DNA of 43,843 nucleotides, from NCBI GenBank assembly GCA_905235445.1, contig CAJOLJ010000015.1, positions 1 through 43,843 of the forward strand, written 5' to 3'. Positions 26,274 to 34,742 of the stretch are shown here, piece by piece. The stretch comes from an uncultured Bacteroidales bacterium. GTDB lineage: Bacteria > Bacteroidota > Bacteroidia > Bacteroidales > UBA932. The first letter of the stretch is position 1. Every line of letters starts with the position of its first letter. The position numbers and the translations under genes are program-made. The notes under the pieces are model-generated. The model was not told where the DNA came from. It searched no databases and saw nothing but the letters and a program-made list of their open reading frames with translations.

Positions 26274-27284
26274 ATGAAGATAAGTAAGATTTCCCTTCTT
26301 CTTGCCCTTGCCCTGGGGGTTGGCTTCGCATCCTCCTGCAAGGAAGAGGAAGAGAGCGTGAAACTATCCTTTACGGGCACCCTGTCATTCACCCTTCCCA
26401 CTTATGCAAGGGTCGGGGATGTGTTTTACATCACACCCAATGTCGAGAACATTTCCCGCAGTGACGGCGGGGACATCGGCTACTTTTGGCGCTTCAGCCC
26501 GGGCTATATCCAGAATGACACCGTCAAGTTCGAGGGCTCCTCGAAGATGGACGTGTGGAAGTTCGAGGTCCCCGACACGCTGTGCACCGTGACAGTGACC
26601 TGCACCGCATATGCGGACGGGTATTACAATTCCCAGGGGAGCCAGACCATCACCGTGGTCAGTGACACAAAGTCGATTTCCGGAGTGGAATACAAAGAGG
26701 GACAATCCTCCTTCGTGGACCTTCGTGACTCCAAGAAATACTCTTTCACCACCATCGGCACCACCGACTGGATGAGTACCAACCTCGCATACGAGGGAGT
26801 GGGCAATTCCTTCCTGAACTGCAGTGCCGTAGACAATATCTTCGGCAAGTTCTACACCTACAGCGAGGCCCTGGACGCTTGCCCCGACGGGTGGACTCTT
26901 CCCTCGGAAGAGGACTGGAAGGTCCTCGCCGAGGCCCTCGGTTCCTCCATCGAGGAAGACCTTGTAATCCCGGGAATCGCAGGGAGTCTCATGGTGGATG
27001 CATCTTTCAACAGGGCCAAGCTCTGGGACTACTGGCCACAGGTCAAGATAACGAACACCAGCGGGCTGGGCGTTATGCCGACAGGCTACTGCATGCCCAA
27101 CTCCTCGTCCGCCACTTTCGGCGGATTCGGGAAGTATGCGGCATTCTGGACGGCAACCCCCTCCGGCGAGGGGAACAACGCCATGTACCGTTACATCTAT
27201 CAGGACAAGCCTGACGTGTTTGCATCCCAGGGAGACAGGGACGGGCTGTCCCTGAGCGTAAGGTGCATAAGGAAATACCTCTAG
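26274..27284 (+). CDS. FISUMP-domain lipoprotein
   Basis: 336 aa. Lipoprotein signal with GFASSC (Cys22) followed by an acidic run (KEEEES). Residues 30-130 look like an immunoglobulin/PKD-like beta domain (VGDVFYITPNVENIS...TVTCTAYADG). From about residue 150 it carries the Fibrobacter succinogenes major paralogous domain (PF09603, TIGR02145): WMSTNLAYEG, YTYSEALDACPDGWTLPSEEDWKVL, FWTATPSGEGNNAMYRY, SVRCIRKYL. These are surface lipoproteins, probably adhesive, of unknown ligand. Single-gene unit, ending at a terminator-like hairpin. Confidence 0.85.
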   Translation: MKISKISLLLALALGVGFASSCKEEEESVKLSFTGTLSFTLPTYARVGDVFYITPNVENISRSDGGDIGYFWRFSPGYIQNDTVKFEGSSKMDVWKFEVPDTLCTVTVTCTAYADGYYNSQGSQTITVVSDTKSISGVEYKEGQSSFVDLRDSKKYSFTTIGTTDWMSTNLAYEGVGNSFLNCSAVDNIFGKFYTYSEALDACPDGWTLPSEEDWKVLAEALGSSIEEDLVIPGIAGSLMVDASFNRAKLWDYWPQVKITNTSGLGVMPTGYCMPNSSSATFGGFGKYAAFWTATPSGEGNNAMYRYIYQDKPDVFASQGDRDGLSLSVRCIRKYL

Positions 27285-27332
27285 ACTCCCCACTCACCGT
27301 CCATGCCGTAATGGACAACACGCAGAGAATGA

Positions 27333-27363
27333 ATCCCCGTCCTGATTTGTCAGTGGCGGGGAT
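27333..27363. terminator. Hairpin between FISUMP gene and phosphate acyltransferase
   Basis: ATCCCCG (27333-27339) pairs with CGGGGAT (27357-27363), with an inner CTGA/TCAG stem (27342-27345 with 27350-27353). It lies between convergent stop codons. A smaller GTCCAT/ATGGAC hairpin (27299-27304 with 27311-27316) precedes it. Confidence 0.55.
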
Positions 27364-27390
27364 AACTGTTTCCTGTGGGAGGGGGAGAGC

Positions 27391-28299
27391 CTATGTCAGG
27401 CTCATGAGGGCCTCCATTATCGAGCAGAACTTCGTGTCGGATGAATCCGCCCTGCTTGCCAGGATGCAAGGGGCGGAGGTCCCGACCAGCATCCCTGCCA
27501 TCCTCACTCCCTCGCACAGGCGGGAATTGCATTTCCAGAAAACGTTTGCGCTCTCGATGTTCGGGAAGACAAGGCAGTCTGCATCCCCCGCGACGGGGCT
27601 GTCAAGATGCTTGATGAGGGCGGCTTCATTGTCCAGGGCTACGTCCAGGGCCAGGGGACCGTCCCCTGTACAAGGGCCGATCTGTCCATGGTCGCACATC
27701 TTGGCGAGGGCCGCTGCCTCCATGCAGGCGCTCATCGAGTCCAGCACCTGCTCCGATGCCGCAATGAAAGCCACCTTGGGGGTCTTGACCCCGAAGGAGC
27801 GGGCTACGGAAGTTACGTGGCGTGTCATTGCCGCTTTCTGGCGGAAGTCGGGTTGGGGGATTACTGCGATGTCGGTAACGAACAGGAGCTTGTGGTAGCG
27901 GGGATTATCTATGACCCCCACGTGGCTGAGCACGCCCTTCTGGGGAACAAGTCCGCCCTCCTTGTCAAGGACTGCGCGAAGGAACTTGTCCGTCGAGCAA
28001 AGGCCCTTCATAAGGATATCCCCTTCGCCTTCATGCACCTTCTTAACTGCGAGGGCCACGGCCTTCAGTTCGTCCCTCTCGTCCACGATCTTGAACCTTC
28101 GGGGGTCTATGTCGCATTTGGCGCAGGCATCCTTTATTAGCGCCTCGTCACCTATGAGCGTGGCGCTCACCAGCCCCTCCTCCACGGCCCGTGATATGGC
28201 CTCGATGGTGTGGGTGTCGTTGGCCCATGCGGCAACGAGCCTCTTGCAAATGCCAGAGGCCCGTAGGTGTTCATGTACTTCCCGGAAGTCGGTAATCAT
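27391..28299 (-). CDS. Phosphate acetyl/butyryltransferase (PTA/PTB family, Ptb-like)
   Basis: 302 aa from ATG 28299 (MITDFREV). It belongs to PF01515, transferring an acyl group between CoA and phosphate. The size and layout (short, no extra N-terminal domain; GPCTGDGPLALDVALDNEAALIKHL, GDADCLVFPNIESANVFWK, GMLVGTSAPCILASRADS) fit phosphotransbutyrylase or the short PTA-like type rather than full-length Pta (about 330-700 aa). It follows acetate kinase by 56 bp on the same strand, so the pair would convert acyl-CoA to acyl-phosphate to acid plus ATP. Acetyl- or butyryl-CoA as substrate cannot be decided from sequence alone. Upstream in-frame ATGs fall inside ackA and are not used. Confidence 0.87.
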   Translation of the reverse strand: MITDFREVHEHLRASGICKRLVAAWANDTHTIEAISRAVEEGLVSATLIGDEALIKDACAKCDIDPRRFKIVDERDELKAVALAVKKVHEGEGDILMKGLCSTDKFLRAVLDKEGGLVPQKGVLSHVGVIDNPRYHKLLFVTDIAVIPQPDFRQKAAMTRHVTSVARSFGVKTPKVAFIAASEQVLDSMSACMEAAALAKMCDHGQIGPCTGDGPLALDVALDNEAALIKHLDSPVAGDADCLVFPNIESANVFWKCNSRLCEGVRMAGMLVGTSAPCILASRADSSDTKFCSIMEALMSLT

Positions 28300-28355
28300 A
28301 TGAAATGAAAATGAGGGGAGGAGGAGGTGGGGGAGGGATGAGGGAGAAGAAAGAA

Positions 28356-29585
28356 CTACTGGTTGCCTTCCTTCTTTCTCAGGTCCTCCACGATATGCAT
28401 CGTATCCCTGGCTATCACCAGTTCCTCGTCGGTAGTCACCAGAGCCACCTTGACCTTGGAGTCGGGAAGGGATATGATCGTATCCTCGCCCCAGGCACCG
28501 TTGGCCTCGTAGTCGAACTTGAGTCCCAGGAAGGTGAAGTTCTCGCACACACGCCTGCGGAGGCGGGAATTGTGCTCCCCGATTCCGCCGGTGAAAATGA
28601 TGAGGTCCACTCCGTTCATCACCCCGATGTACTGGCCGACGTTCTTGATGATGTCGTAGGAGAGTTTCTTGAGGACGAGCTTTGCCTTGGGGTCGCCTGC
28701 GTTGGCGAGGGCATCCATGTCACGGGCATCGGAAGTCTTCTGGCTCAGTCCCAGGAAACCGCTCTTCTTGTTGATGATGGTGGTCATCTCGTCGGGACTG
28801 AGGTTCTCCTTTTTCATGAGGTAGGGGATGACGTTGGCATCCACGTTCCCGACCCTGGTTCCCATGATCATTCCCTCAAGCGGGGTGAAGCCCATGGAAG
28901 TGTCCACGCACTTGCCGTTGAGGATTGCGGTAACCGAGGAACCGTTGCCGATGTGGCAGGTGATGATTTTCGAGTTGTCGATGTCTATGCCGGCCATCTT
29001 GGCACCCTTGCGGGAGACGAACTGATGGGAGGTACCGTGGGCTCCGTAGCGACGCACCCTGTACTTCTCGTAGTACTCGTAGGGGAGGGCGTACATGTAG
29101 GCGTAGTCGGGCATCGTCTGGTGGAAGGCGGTGTCGAAGGTCACGATCTGGGGAACCTTGGGCAGCACATCCTGCATGGCATGGATACCGAGAAGGTGGG
29201 CAGGGTTGTGAAGAGGGGCGAAGTCGCAGCAGAACTCGATCTTGGAGATGACGTCATCATCCACCAGGGCGCTGCCGGAGAAGAACTCTCCGCCGTGCAC
29301 GATCCTGTGACCCACGGCCTCGATGTCCTCGATGGACTTGAGAACTCCGTGATCGGGATCGGTGAGGGCAGTGATAATGAGTTCCATTCCGAACTTGTGG
29401 TCGGGGACCGGGAGTTCACGCACTATTTTCTCGCCCTCGGTGGGCTTGTACTGGAAGATTCCGCTTTCGAGACCGATTTTCTCGACAATGCCTTTTGCGA
29501 TGATGCCGTACTCATCATCAGTCTTCATGTCCAGAAGCTGATACTTTATGGAGGAGCTTCCGCAGTTGATTACAAGAATTATCAT
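28356..29585 (-). CDS. ackA: Acetate kinase
   Basis: 409 aa, full family length. The ASKHA-fold acetokinase stretches are VINCGSSSIKYQL at the start, VGHRIVHGGEFF, DTAFHQTMP, RYGAHGTSHQFVS, THIG-like CHIGNGSSVTAI, DTSMGFTPLEGMIMGTRVGNVD, and TGGIGEHN near the end. It makes acetate and ATP from acetyl-phosphate, a main energy step in fermenting Bacteroidota. First gene of a two-gene unit with the phosphate acyltransferase. Its -7 element is about 50 bp upstream. Confidence 0.96.
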   Translation of the reverse strand: MIILVINCGSSSIKYQLLDMKTDDEYGIIAKGIVEKIGLESGIFQYKPTEGEKIVRELPVPDHKFGMELIITALTDPDHGVLKSIEDIEAVGHRIVHGGEFFSGSALVDDDVISKIEFCCDFAPLHNPAHLLGIHAMQDVLPKVPQIVTFDTAFHQTMPDYAYMYALPYEYYEKYRVRRYGAHGTSHQFVSRKGAKMAGIDIDNSKIITCHIGNGSSVTAILNGKCVDTSMGFTPLEGMIMGTRVGNVDANVIPYLMKKENLSPDEMTTIINKKSGFLGLSQKTSDARDMDALANAGDPKAKLVLKKLSYDIIKNVGQYIGVMNGVDLIIFTGGIGEHNSRLRRRVCENFTFLGLKFDYEANGAWGEDTIISLPDSKVKVALVTTDEELVIARDTMHIVEDLRKKEGNQ

Positions 29586-29635
29586 ATGGTGTTACAAATT
29601 ATTGCAAGTGGTGTGTCCCGGGAGGGCTTAGTTCG

Positions 29636-29643
29636 CAAATTTA
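29636..29643 (-). promoter_or_regulatory. -7 element for ackA
   Basis: TAAATTTG on the minus strand. Transcription would begin near 29629, a leader of about 44 nt. The nearest TTG lies 24 nt upstream, slightly too far. Confidence 0.5.
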
Positions 29644-29797
29644 GCCTTTTTTGTCGGATTCTTTATCCAATCCATGAGAAACTCTGAAAATCATGTCCTG
29701 CGGGCCCTTCGGTGCCCCGCTCTTGCCGTCATGAGGAAAATTTCCGCATCCGGGACTTCCGGAGGCGGGAATGTCTCCACTTGGAAGGCAGAGGAGG

Positions 29798-31414
29798 CTA
29801 TTCGCTCGGGAAGAGGACGGTAGGGACCTTGACTCCCGAGGAGGGCGGGACGGAGTTCACGCCGTTCTTGCTTCCTGCCTGTCTTTTGACAGGGGCCTTG
29901 GGAGCGGAGGAAGCGGCGGGAGCAGGGGCGGCAGTGGAGAGAATCTCCACGGCCTCTTCGGAAATGTCCCCGAGGTCATCTTTCTTGGACTTGGGGGAGG
30001 TGTTCTCTTTCACGGGGTTCCAGTCCTTGGACTTGGAGAGGTTGGAAGGGAACAGGTTCCTGTCCCTCTTTTTGGCTTCCTTTTCCTTTTTCTTCCTGGC
30101 GGGTCCCTCTACGGAAGTCTCCTCGTCCTCTGTCATGTCGGGATAGAAGAAGAGGTCCTGGTCGGGAAGGAGGGAACTGTACTGCTCGCGAAGCTCGATG
30201 AAGAGCTTCTCCGTATCGGAGGCTATCCTGGCGGCTTTCCAGGTGCTGGAGTTCGACATGAAAATCCAGCACTCCCCGTCCGGGTAGTAGAAAATGAGGG
30301 CGTTGGTCCCGGAGAAGGAACCGCTTCTCTTCCAGCCCTTGTCCGGGTCGGTGTCGTTCCATCCCAGGGAGTAAGTGTCCTCGTCGAAGTACTCGACCAT
30401 CCGGTGGATGCCCTCGCGGCTTATGATATCCTTTATGCTGGGGCGGATGTCAATGGACGCCACGAAACGTGCGAGTTCCGGTGCGGACCCGACCCAGGCA
30501 CCTGCACCGGAGAGGGCGTGGATATCGTTCCCGCCGTAGCAGCGGACCACCTTCCTGCCGGAGTTGTTGTACTCGGCGATGGGCTCCTCCTTGGCGGGTA
30601 CATAGTAGCGCACCTCCCCTGGATGCCTTTCGCTGTAGTAGTTGTTCGCTATGTGGAAATCCTTGCAAAGGGCGGGAAGCAGCACGTTTTCCTGCATCCA
30701 GCTCCCGTAGTCCTGCCCTGTCACCTTCTCTATCACCATGCTGGCCACCATGAACCCGAAATTGGAGTACTCCGCTTCCGTCCCGGGGACGTAGGCGAGG
30801 GGGCGGCGAAGCATGATGCGAAGCAGAGTCTCATTGTCTGGAGGAGTTGTGAGGCGGTTGTTCCTCATGATGGACCTCGTCGAGAACATCGGGTCCCCGC
30901 CGACCCTGGACGTGAATCCCGCCTCGTGGCGAAGCAGGTCCTCGACCGTTATCTTGAAATAATTCGTGTCCTTGATGGCCTTGGTGTACACGGAATCCGA
31001 AAGGATCCCGTGAGGGCCGAATACCTTGTCCTTCAGGGACAGTCTGCCCTGGTCCTCCAGGACGATTATTCCCGTGGCGGTAAGGAGTTTCGAGATGGAG
31101 GCCATCCTCATGATATTCCTCGGGCTCATCCTCTCATCGTTTTCCTTATCCGCCCAACCGTAGCCCTTGGCATATACCAGGGAGTCATTCTTCATGATGC
31201 AGAGCTGCGCTCCACGGAGGTTGAACTCTTTCATGTGCCGCTCGACCCTCTCGTCGAGGCCACGCAGCTCCTCGAACTCGGACATCTCGTTGGTGAGCAC
31301 CTGGTTAAGGTCACGGGGGACCCTGTTGTCAACATATGGCTTTTCCTTCCTACCGCAGGCCGTGATGCTTGCGGCAAGAAGAAGTACGGGAATGATGAGA
31401 AATCTTTTTTTCAT
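29798..31414 (-). CDS. Beta-lactamase-related serine hydrolase lipoprotein with long charged tail
   Basis: 538 aa. Lipobox AASITAC (Cys20). The class C beta-lactamase/penicillin-binding-like fold (PF00144) has catalytic SxxK in MASISKL (Ser106, Lys109) and YxN in AEYSNFGF (Tyr216, Asn218), with SGTNALIFYYPDG in the third-motif region. Such proteins act as D-Ala-D-Ala peptidases, esterases or beta-lactamases; the substrate here is unknown. The last 100 or so residues are unlike the family: a Lys/Arg-rich run (ARKKKEKEAKKRDR), then a Pro/Ala/Ser-rich, low-complexity end, probably disordered. It follows the cytidylate kinase-like gene by 51 bp. Confidence 0.88.
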   Translation of the reverse strand: MKKRFLIIPVLLLAASITACGRKEKPYVDNRVPRDLNQVLTNEMSEFEELRGLDERVERHMKEFNLRGAQLCIMKNDSLVYAKGYGWADKENDERMSPRNIMRMASISKLLTATGIIVLEDQGRLSLKDKVFGPHGILSDSVYTKAIKDTNYFKITVEDLLRHEAGFTSRVGGDPMFSTRSIMRNNRLTTPPDNETLLRIMLRRPLAYVPGTEAEYSNFGFMVASMVIEKVTGQDYGSWMQENVLLPALCKDFHIANNYYSERHPGEVRYYVPAKEEPIAEYNNSGRKVVRCYGGNDIHALSGAGAWVGSAPELARFVASIDIRPSIKDIISREGIHRMVEYFDEDTYSLGWNDTDPDKGWKRSGSFSGTNALIFYYPDGECWIFMSNSSTWKAARIASDTEKLFIELREQYSSLLPDQDLFFYPDMTEDEETSVEGPARKKKEKEAKKRDRNLFPSNLSKSKDWNPVKENTSPKSKKDDLGDISEEAVEILSTAAPAPAASSAPKAPVKRQAGSKNGVNSVPPSSGVKVPTVLFPSE

Positions 31415-31465
31415 AAGCAGGCGCTTTGTGCTCTCGGTAAGGGGGGAAGTCAGTTACAGGAGGGG

Positions 31466-32080
31466 TCAGTCAAGGTTCCATTTGAGTTTTGCGATGCCCA
31501 GTATGACCTCGGCGGTCCTTTCAATGCCAAGGGCCGAAGTATCCATGCACACGTCGTACTCGGAGGCATTGCCCCAGTTGCCGAAAGTGAAGTAGTCATA
31601 GTAGGTCTTCCTGGTCTTCTCTTTCTGGAGGACATACTTCTCGGCCTCGTCATGGGAAAGGTTCTCCCTTTCCATGATACGTGCAGTCCTCTGCTCGAGG
31701 GGTGCAGTGAGGAACACGTCCAGGCAGTCCATGTCCCGGAGGATGTAGTTGGAGCAGCGTCCCACGAAAATGGCGGATTCTTTCTCCGCAATGGAGCGGA
31801 TGGTATCCCCCTGGATGCGGAACAGTTCGTTGTCCCCGATGCTGTTGCGGGTGAGTTCGTAGGCGGGGGATGAGAAGAAGGAGTACAGGGAGAAGATGTT
31901 GCGCTTCTCGTCACTGCGAAGGAACAGTTCATGGCTGAAGCCGCTGTCCTCGGCAGCCTTGGAAATGAGCTCGTTGTCGTACACGGGGATGGAAAGCTTT
32001 TCCCCGATAATCTTCGCTACGGCCTTGCCGCCGCTTCCGAACTGGCGGCCTATGTTGATGATGATATGCTTTTTGTCCAT
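31466..32080 (-). CDS. Cytidylate kinase-like family protein
   Basis: 204 aa. Family PF13189: NIGRQFGSGG near the N-terminus forms the P-loop, followed by IGEKLSIPVYDNELI, then FVGRCSNYIL, and the LID-like region ENLSHDEAEKYVLQKEKTRKTYYDYFT. It is related to the NMP kinase Cmk, but Bacteroidota usually also have a true Cmk, so the substrate is uncertain. Cytosolic. It is the first gene of a unit with the serine hydrolase, from a promoter overlapped by an inverted repeat. Confidence 0.85.
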   Translation of the reverse strand: MDKKHIIINIGRQFGSGGKAVAKIIGEKLSIPVYDNELISKAAEDSGFSHELFLRSDEKRNIFSLYSFFSSPAYELTRNSIGDNELFRIQGDTIRSIAEKESAIFVGRCSNYILRDMDCLDVFLTAPLEQRTARIMERENLSHDEAEKYVLQKEKTRKTYYDYFTFGNWGNASEYDVCMDTSALGIERTAEVILGIAKLKWNLD

Positions 32081-32157
32081 GATGGAGGGAATGATCGGAG
32101 TCCTTTATCGGTGGATGTGCTGGAGGGGATTGTGGGCTTTGTAGGGTTCATGAAGTG

Positions 32158-32182
32158 TTTTGCACTGCCCCTGAGTGCAAAA
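32158..32182. repeat. 9-bp inverted repeat at a promoter (possible operator)
   Basis: TTTTGCACT (32158-32166) and AGTGCAAAA (32174-32182) are perfect inverted copies 7 nt apart. They cover the predicted transcription start (near 32171) and part of the -7 element of the cytidylate kinase-like gene. It could be a repressor site or a hairpin at the transcript 5' end. Confidence 0.5.
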
Positions 32183-32208
32183 ATAGCCATTCAGCCAGAC
32201 TTATACAA
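32178..32208 (-). promoter_or_regulatory. Promoter for the cytidylate kinase-like/serine hydrolase unit
   Basis: On the minus strand TTG (32206-32208), 20 nt, TATTTTTG (32178-32185): full consensus. The leader is about 90 nt. Confidence 0.7.
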
Positions 32209-32242
32209 GTTGGGCGATTTCACCTCCCAGGTGGAGCGCGAC

Positions 32243-33640
32243 TTAAGACGTCATGGCACTTCCAAGTATGCTGGGATCGTCCCCGTCCCTTAGGGAGGAG
32301 AGTTTTCGCAGCAGTCCCACAATGAGGATGACGGTCATTATTACCGAGAGGGAGTCGGATAGCGGGAAACTCAGCCACACTCCCTTCGCCCCCAGCCACA
32401 GGGGCAGGAGGTACACGCTGGGTATGAGGAAGAGGAGCTGACGGGAAAGTGAGAGGAAGATGGACTTTCGGACCATCCCGAGGCACTGGAAAAGATTCGT
32501 CGATACCATCTGGAACCCGACGAGCGGGAATATGATGTTCATGGTACGAAGCCCCGAGGCGGCTATGGCCTTGAGCTCGGGGTCAGCGGTGAAGATGCTC
32601 ACCGTGGCTGTGGGAAACACTTCCGAGATTATGAACCCGACCGTCGTAATCAGCACGGCCCACTTCACGGTGAGGAGGTACACTTCCCTTACCCTGGAAT
32701 ACTTCTTCGCCCCGAAATTGTACCCGGCTATGGGCTGCATGCCCTGGTTCATTCCCATCACTACCATAATGAACAGGAAGGAGATGCGGTTCACGATTCC
32801 GTAGCCTCCGATGGAAAGGTCCCCGCCGTACTTCTTGAGCTGCTGGTTGATGAAAAGCGCCACGATGCAGGAGGCTGCATTCATCAGGAACGGTCCCATG
32901 CCTATGGAAAGGGACTCCTTGGCAACCCTCCAGTCCAGGGCGAAAACACCCTTGGGAAGGTGCAGGAACTTCTTGCTGTCCATGAAATAGTACAGGGTGT
33001 AGGCAAGCGCCATGGCCTGGCAGATGACGGTGGCGATGGCCGCTCCCTGTATCCCCATGCCCAGGCCATAGATGAAAATGGGGTCCAGGATGGTATTGGA
33101 TATGACGGTGAAAAGGGTGAGCCTCATTGCGATGCGGGGATTCCCGGAGGAACGGATTACCGAGTTCAGCCCGAAATACAGGTGCGTCACCACGTTCCCG
33201 TACAGGATCACCTTCATGTAGCTTCTGGCATAGGGCAGGGTGGCGTCACTGGCCCCGAAGAAAATAAGTATGGGGTCCAGGAAAAGCAGCGTGACCACTG
33301 CGAAGAGAATGCCGATGATGGTATTGAGCGTAGCCTCGTTGGCAAGGACCTTCTTTGCCGCATCGTAGTTGCGTTGGCCCAGCAGCACCGAAATCATTGT
33401 GGACGCTCCCACGCCCACGAGGGTGCCGAGGGCGGTGGAAAGGTTCATGATGGGGAATGTGACCGCAAGGCCGGATATGGACAGGGGGCCTTCCCCGGGA
33501 ATGTGCCCGATGAAGATGCTGTCCACCATATTATATAGCGAAGATGCAGTCATGGCGATGATGCCAGGGACTGCATACTCCTTAAGCAAAGTGCTTATCT
33601 TTTTTGTCCCGAGATCAACGGGAGCCGATTTTTCTCTCAT
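32243..33640 (-). CDS. MATE family efflux transporter
   Basis: 465 aa inner-membrane protein with about 12 transmembrane helices in two similar halves. The first half begins VPGIIAMTASSLYNMVDSIFIG, the second IGMGPFLMNAASCIVALFINQQL. MATE proteins export drugs or metabolites using sodium or protons. The substrate cannot be predicted. Its start is 30 bp after the FKBP lipoprotein stop, so it is probably the last gene of the DHH-FKBP-FKBP-MATE unit. A small CACCT/AGGTG hairpin (32221-32233) lies just past its stop. Confidence 0.93.
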   Translation of the reverse strand: MREKSAPVDLGTKKISTLLKEYAVPGIIAMTASSLYNMVDSIFIGHIPGEGPLSISGLAVTFPIMNLSTALGTLVGVGASTMISVLLGQRNYDAAKKVLANEATLNTIIGILFAVVTLLFLDPILIFFGASDATLPYARSYMKVILYGNVVTHLYFGLNSVIRSSGNPRIAMRLTLFTVISNTILDPIFIYGLGMGIQGAAIATVICQAMALAYTLYYFMDSKKFLHLPKGVFALDWRVAKESLSIGMGPFLMNAASCIVALFINQQLKKYGGDLSIGGYGIVNRISFLFIMVVMGMNQGMQPIAGYNFGAKKYSRVREVYLLTVKWAVLITTVGFIISEVFPTATVSIFTADPELKAIAASGLRTMNIIFPLVGFQMVSTNLFQCLGMVRKSIFLSLSRQLLFLIPSVYLLPLWLGAKGVWLSFPLSDSLSVIMTVILIVGLLRKLSSLRDGDDPSILGSAMTS

Positions 33641-33670
33641 GTAGTCTTTTCAGTGGCCGGTCCAGATAGG

Positions 33671-34714
33671 TTACTTAACCATCTCTATCTCAAACACCAG
33701 TGGTGCGAACGCAGGAATCGAGCTTCCCGTGCCGGAGTTCCCGTATCCCAGGTCGGAGATGAAAAGCCCCGTGATGGAATCGTAGTCTGTGAGTTGCCAC
33801 AGCAGGAGCTGGAACCCTACGACCGGGGTGGCTGCGGACTGGGAGGTGCCCATCTGGAGCTTGCTGTACTTCTCTCCCCAGGTGATGGAAACGGGGGAGT
33901 AGGACTTGGAGGAGGAATAGATACCGCTGTCCTTTGCCACTTTCTCTATTGTGGTATCGAAAACTATCCCGTTAAGGAGCCTTCCCGTGTAGTTCACTGA
34001 GAGGGTGGTATCGGAAGGGAATGTCCTGCCGAGAGCAGCCGTGGAGGGCTTAATGATGAAGAACCCGGCGGTATCCTTCTGCACCGGGGTCGCCCCGTAG
34101 CTCTCACGGGCATAATCCGATATGCTGTTCTCCTGGTAGGTAATCATGTCGGAGGATGAGGAGACGAACCCTTCGAGGGTTATGTCGTAGATTCCGTAGG
34201 AGTTCTGGGAAGAGGACTTCTCGAAGTAATCCTCGGCAGTGTCGTACTCATCGTAGACCAGGAGCCACGAGGGGATAAGGACCTTGCGACGTCCCCCGAC
34301 CTTCATTCCCTGGAGGGCGGAGCGGACTCCGGCGAGCAGCTTGTTGTCGGAGTTGTCCCAGAATGTAGGACCGTAGTAGGTGGAGATCCTGTAGGTCCCC
34401 AGCCTCTTTGCGATGTTCTCGTCTGTCGTGGAAGCTATGGTCCCCTCGAGATCGCATGTGGTCAGCGATATCAGGGGATAGGGTTCCTGGTTGTAGGCAT
34501 TGCCGTTGCCTTTTTCCTCCTCCAGGATGTAGATGCCCTTATCGAATGCGCTGACGCCGGGATAATTGACGCTCAGCCAGGCTTCAAGATACTGCCGCTC
34601 CATGGAATTGGAGTAGGTGGTAGGTTCGATCCCGCAGCTCTGAACTGCCAGGGCGGCTCCACAGAGGAGCATCGCCGCACCAAGGGGGATCAGTATATTG
34701 TTTCTTTTTTTCAT
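33671..34714 (-). CDS. FKBP-type peptidyl-prolyl isomerase lipoprotein, double domain
   Basis: 347 aa from ATG 34714 (MKKRNNIL). Lipoprotein signal ends AVQSC. Two FKBP-like regions are visible. The first (about residues 80-190) is degenerate, with LQGMKVGGRRKVLIPSWL but no clear active-site aromatics. The second (about 235-347) has VNYTGRLLNGIVFDTT and ISDLGYGNSGTGSSIPAFAPLVFEIEMV, close to an active FKBP, with GF in place of the usual GW. These isomerases help fold envelope proteins. The gene is 28 bp downstream of a related smaller FKBP-like gene. Confidence 0.85.
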   Translation of the reverse strand: MKKRNNILIPLGAAMLLCGAALAVQSCGIEPTTYSNSMERQYLEAWLSVNYPGVSAFDKGIYILEEEKGNGNAYNQEPYPLISLTTCDLEGTIASTTDENIAKRLGTYRISTYYGPTFWDNSDNKLLAGVRSALQGMKVGGRRKVLIPSWLLVYDEYDTAEDYFEKSSSQNSYGIYDITLEGFVSSSSDMITYQENSISDYARESYGATPVQKDTAGFFIIKPSTAALGRTFPSDTTLSVNYTGRLLNGIVFDTTIEKVAKDSGIYSSSKSYSPVSITWGEKYSKLQMGTSQSAATPVVGFQLLLWQLTDYDSITGLFISDLGYGNSGTGSSIPAFAPLVFEIEMVK

Positions 34715-34742
34715 AATCTTGCTTGTGGGGGTGAAAAGGGGG

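Noticed and set aside
28305..29687. 460-codon frame antisense to acetate kinase
   Set aside because: Complete overlap with a certain gene and no recognisable domain.
29771..31873. 700-codon frame antisense to the serine hydrolase and kinase-like genes
   Set aside because: Spans two real genes on the other strand; Gly/Val/His-rich composition typical of an antisense frame.
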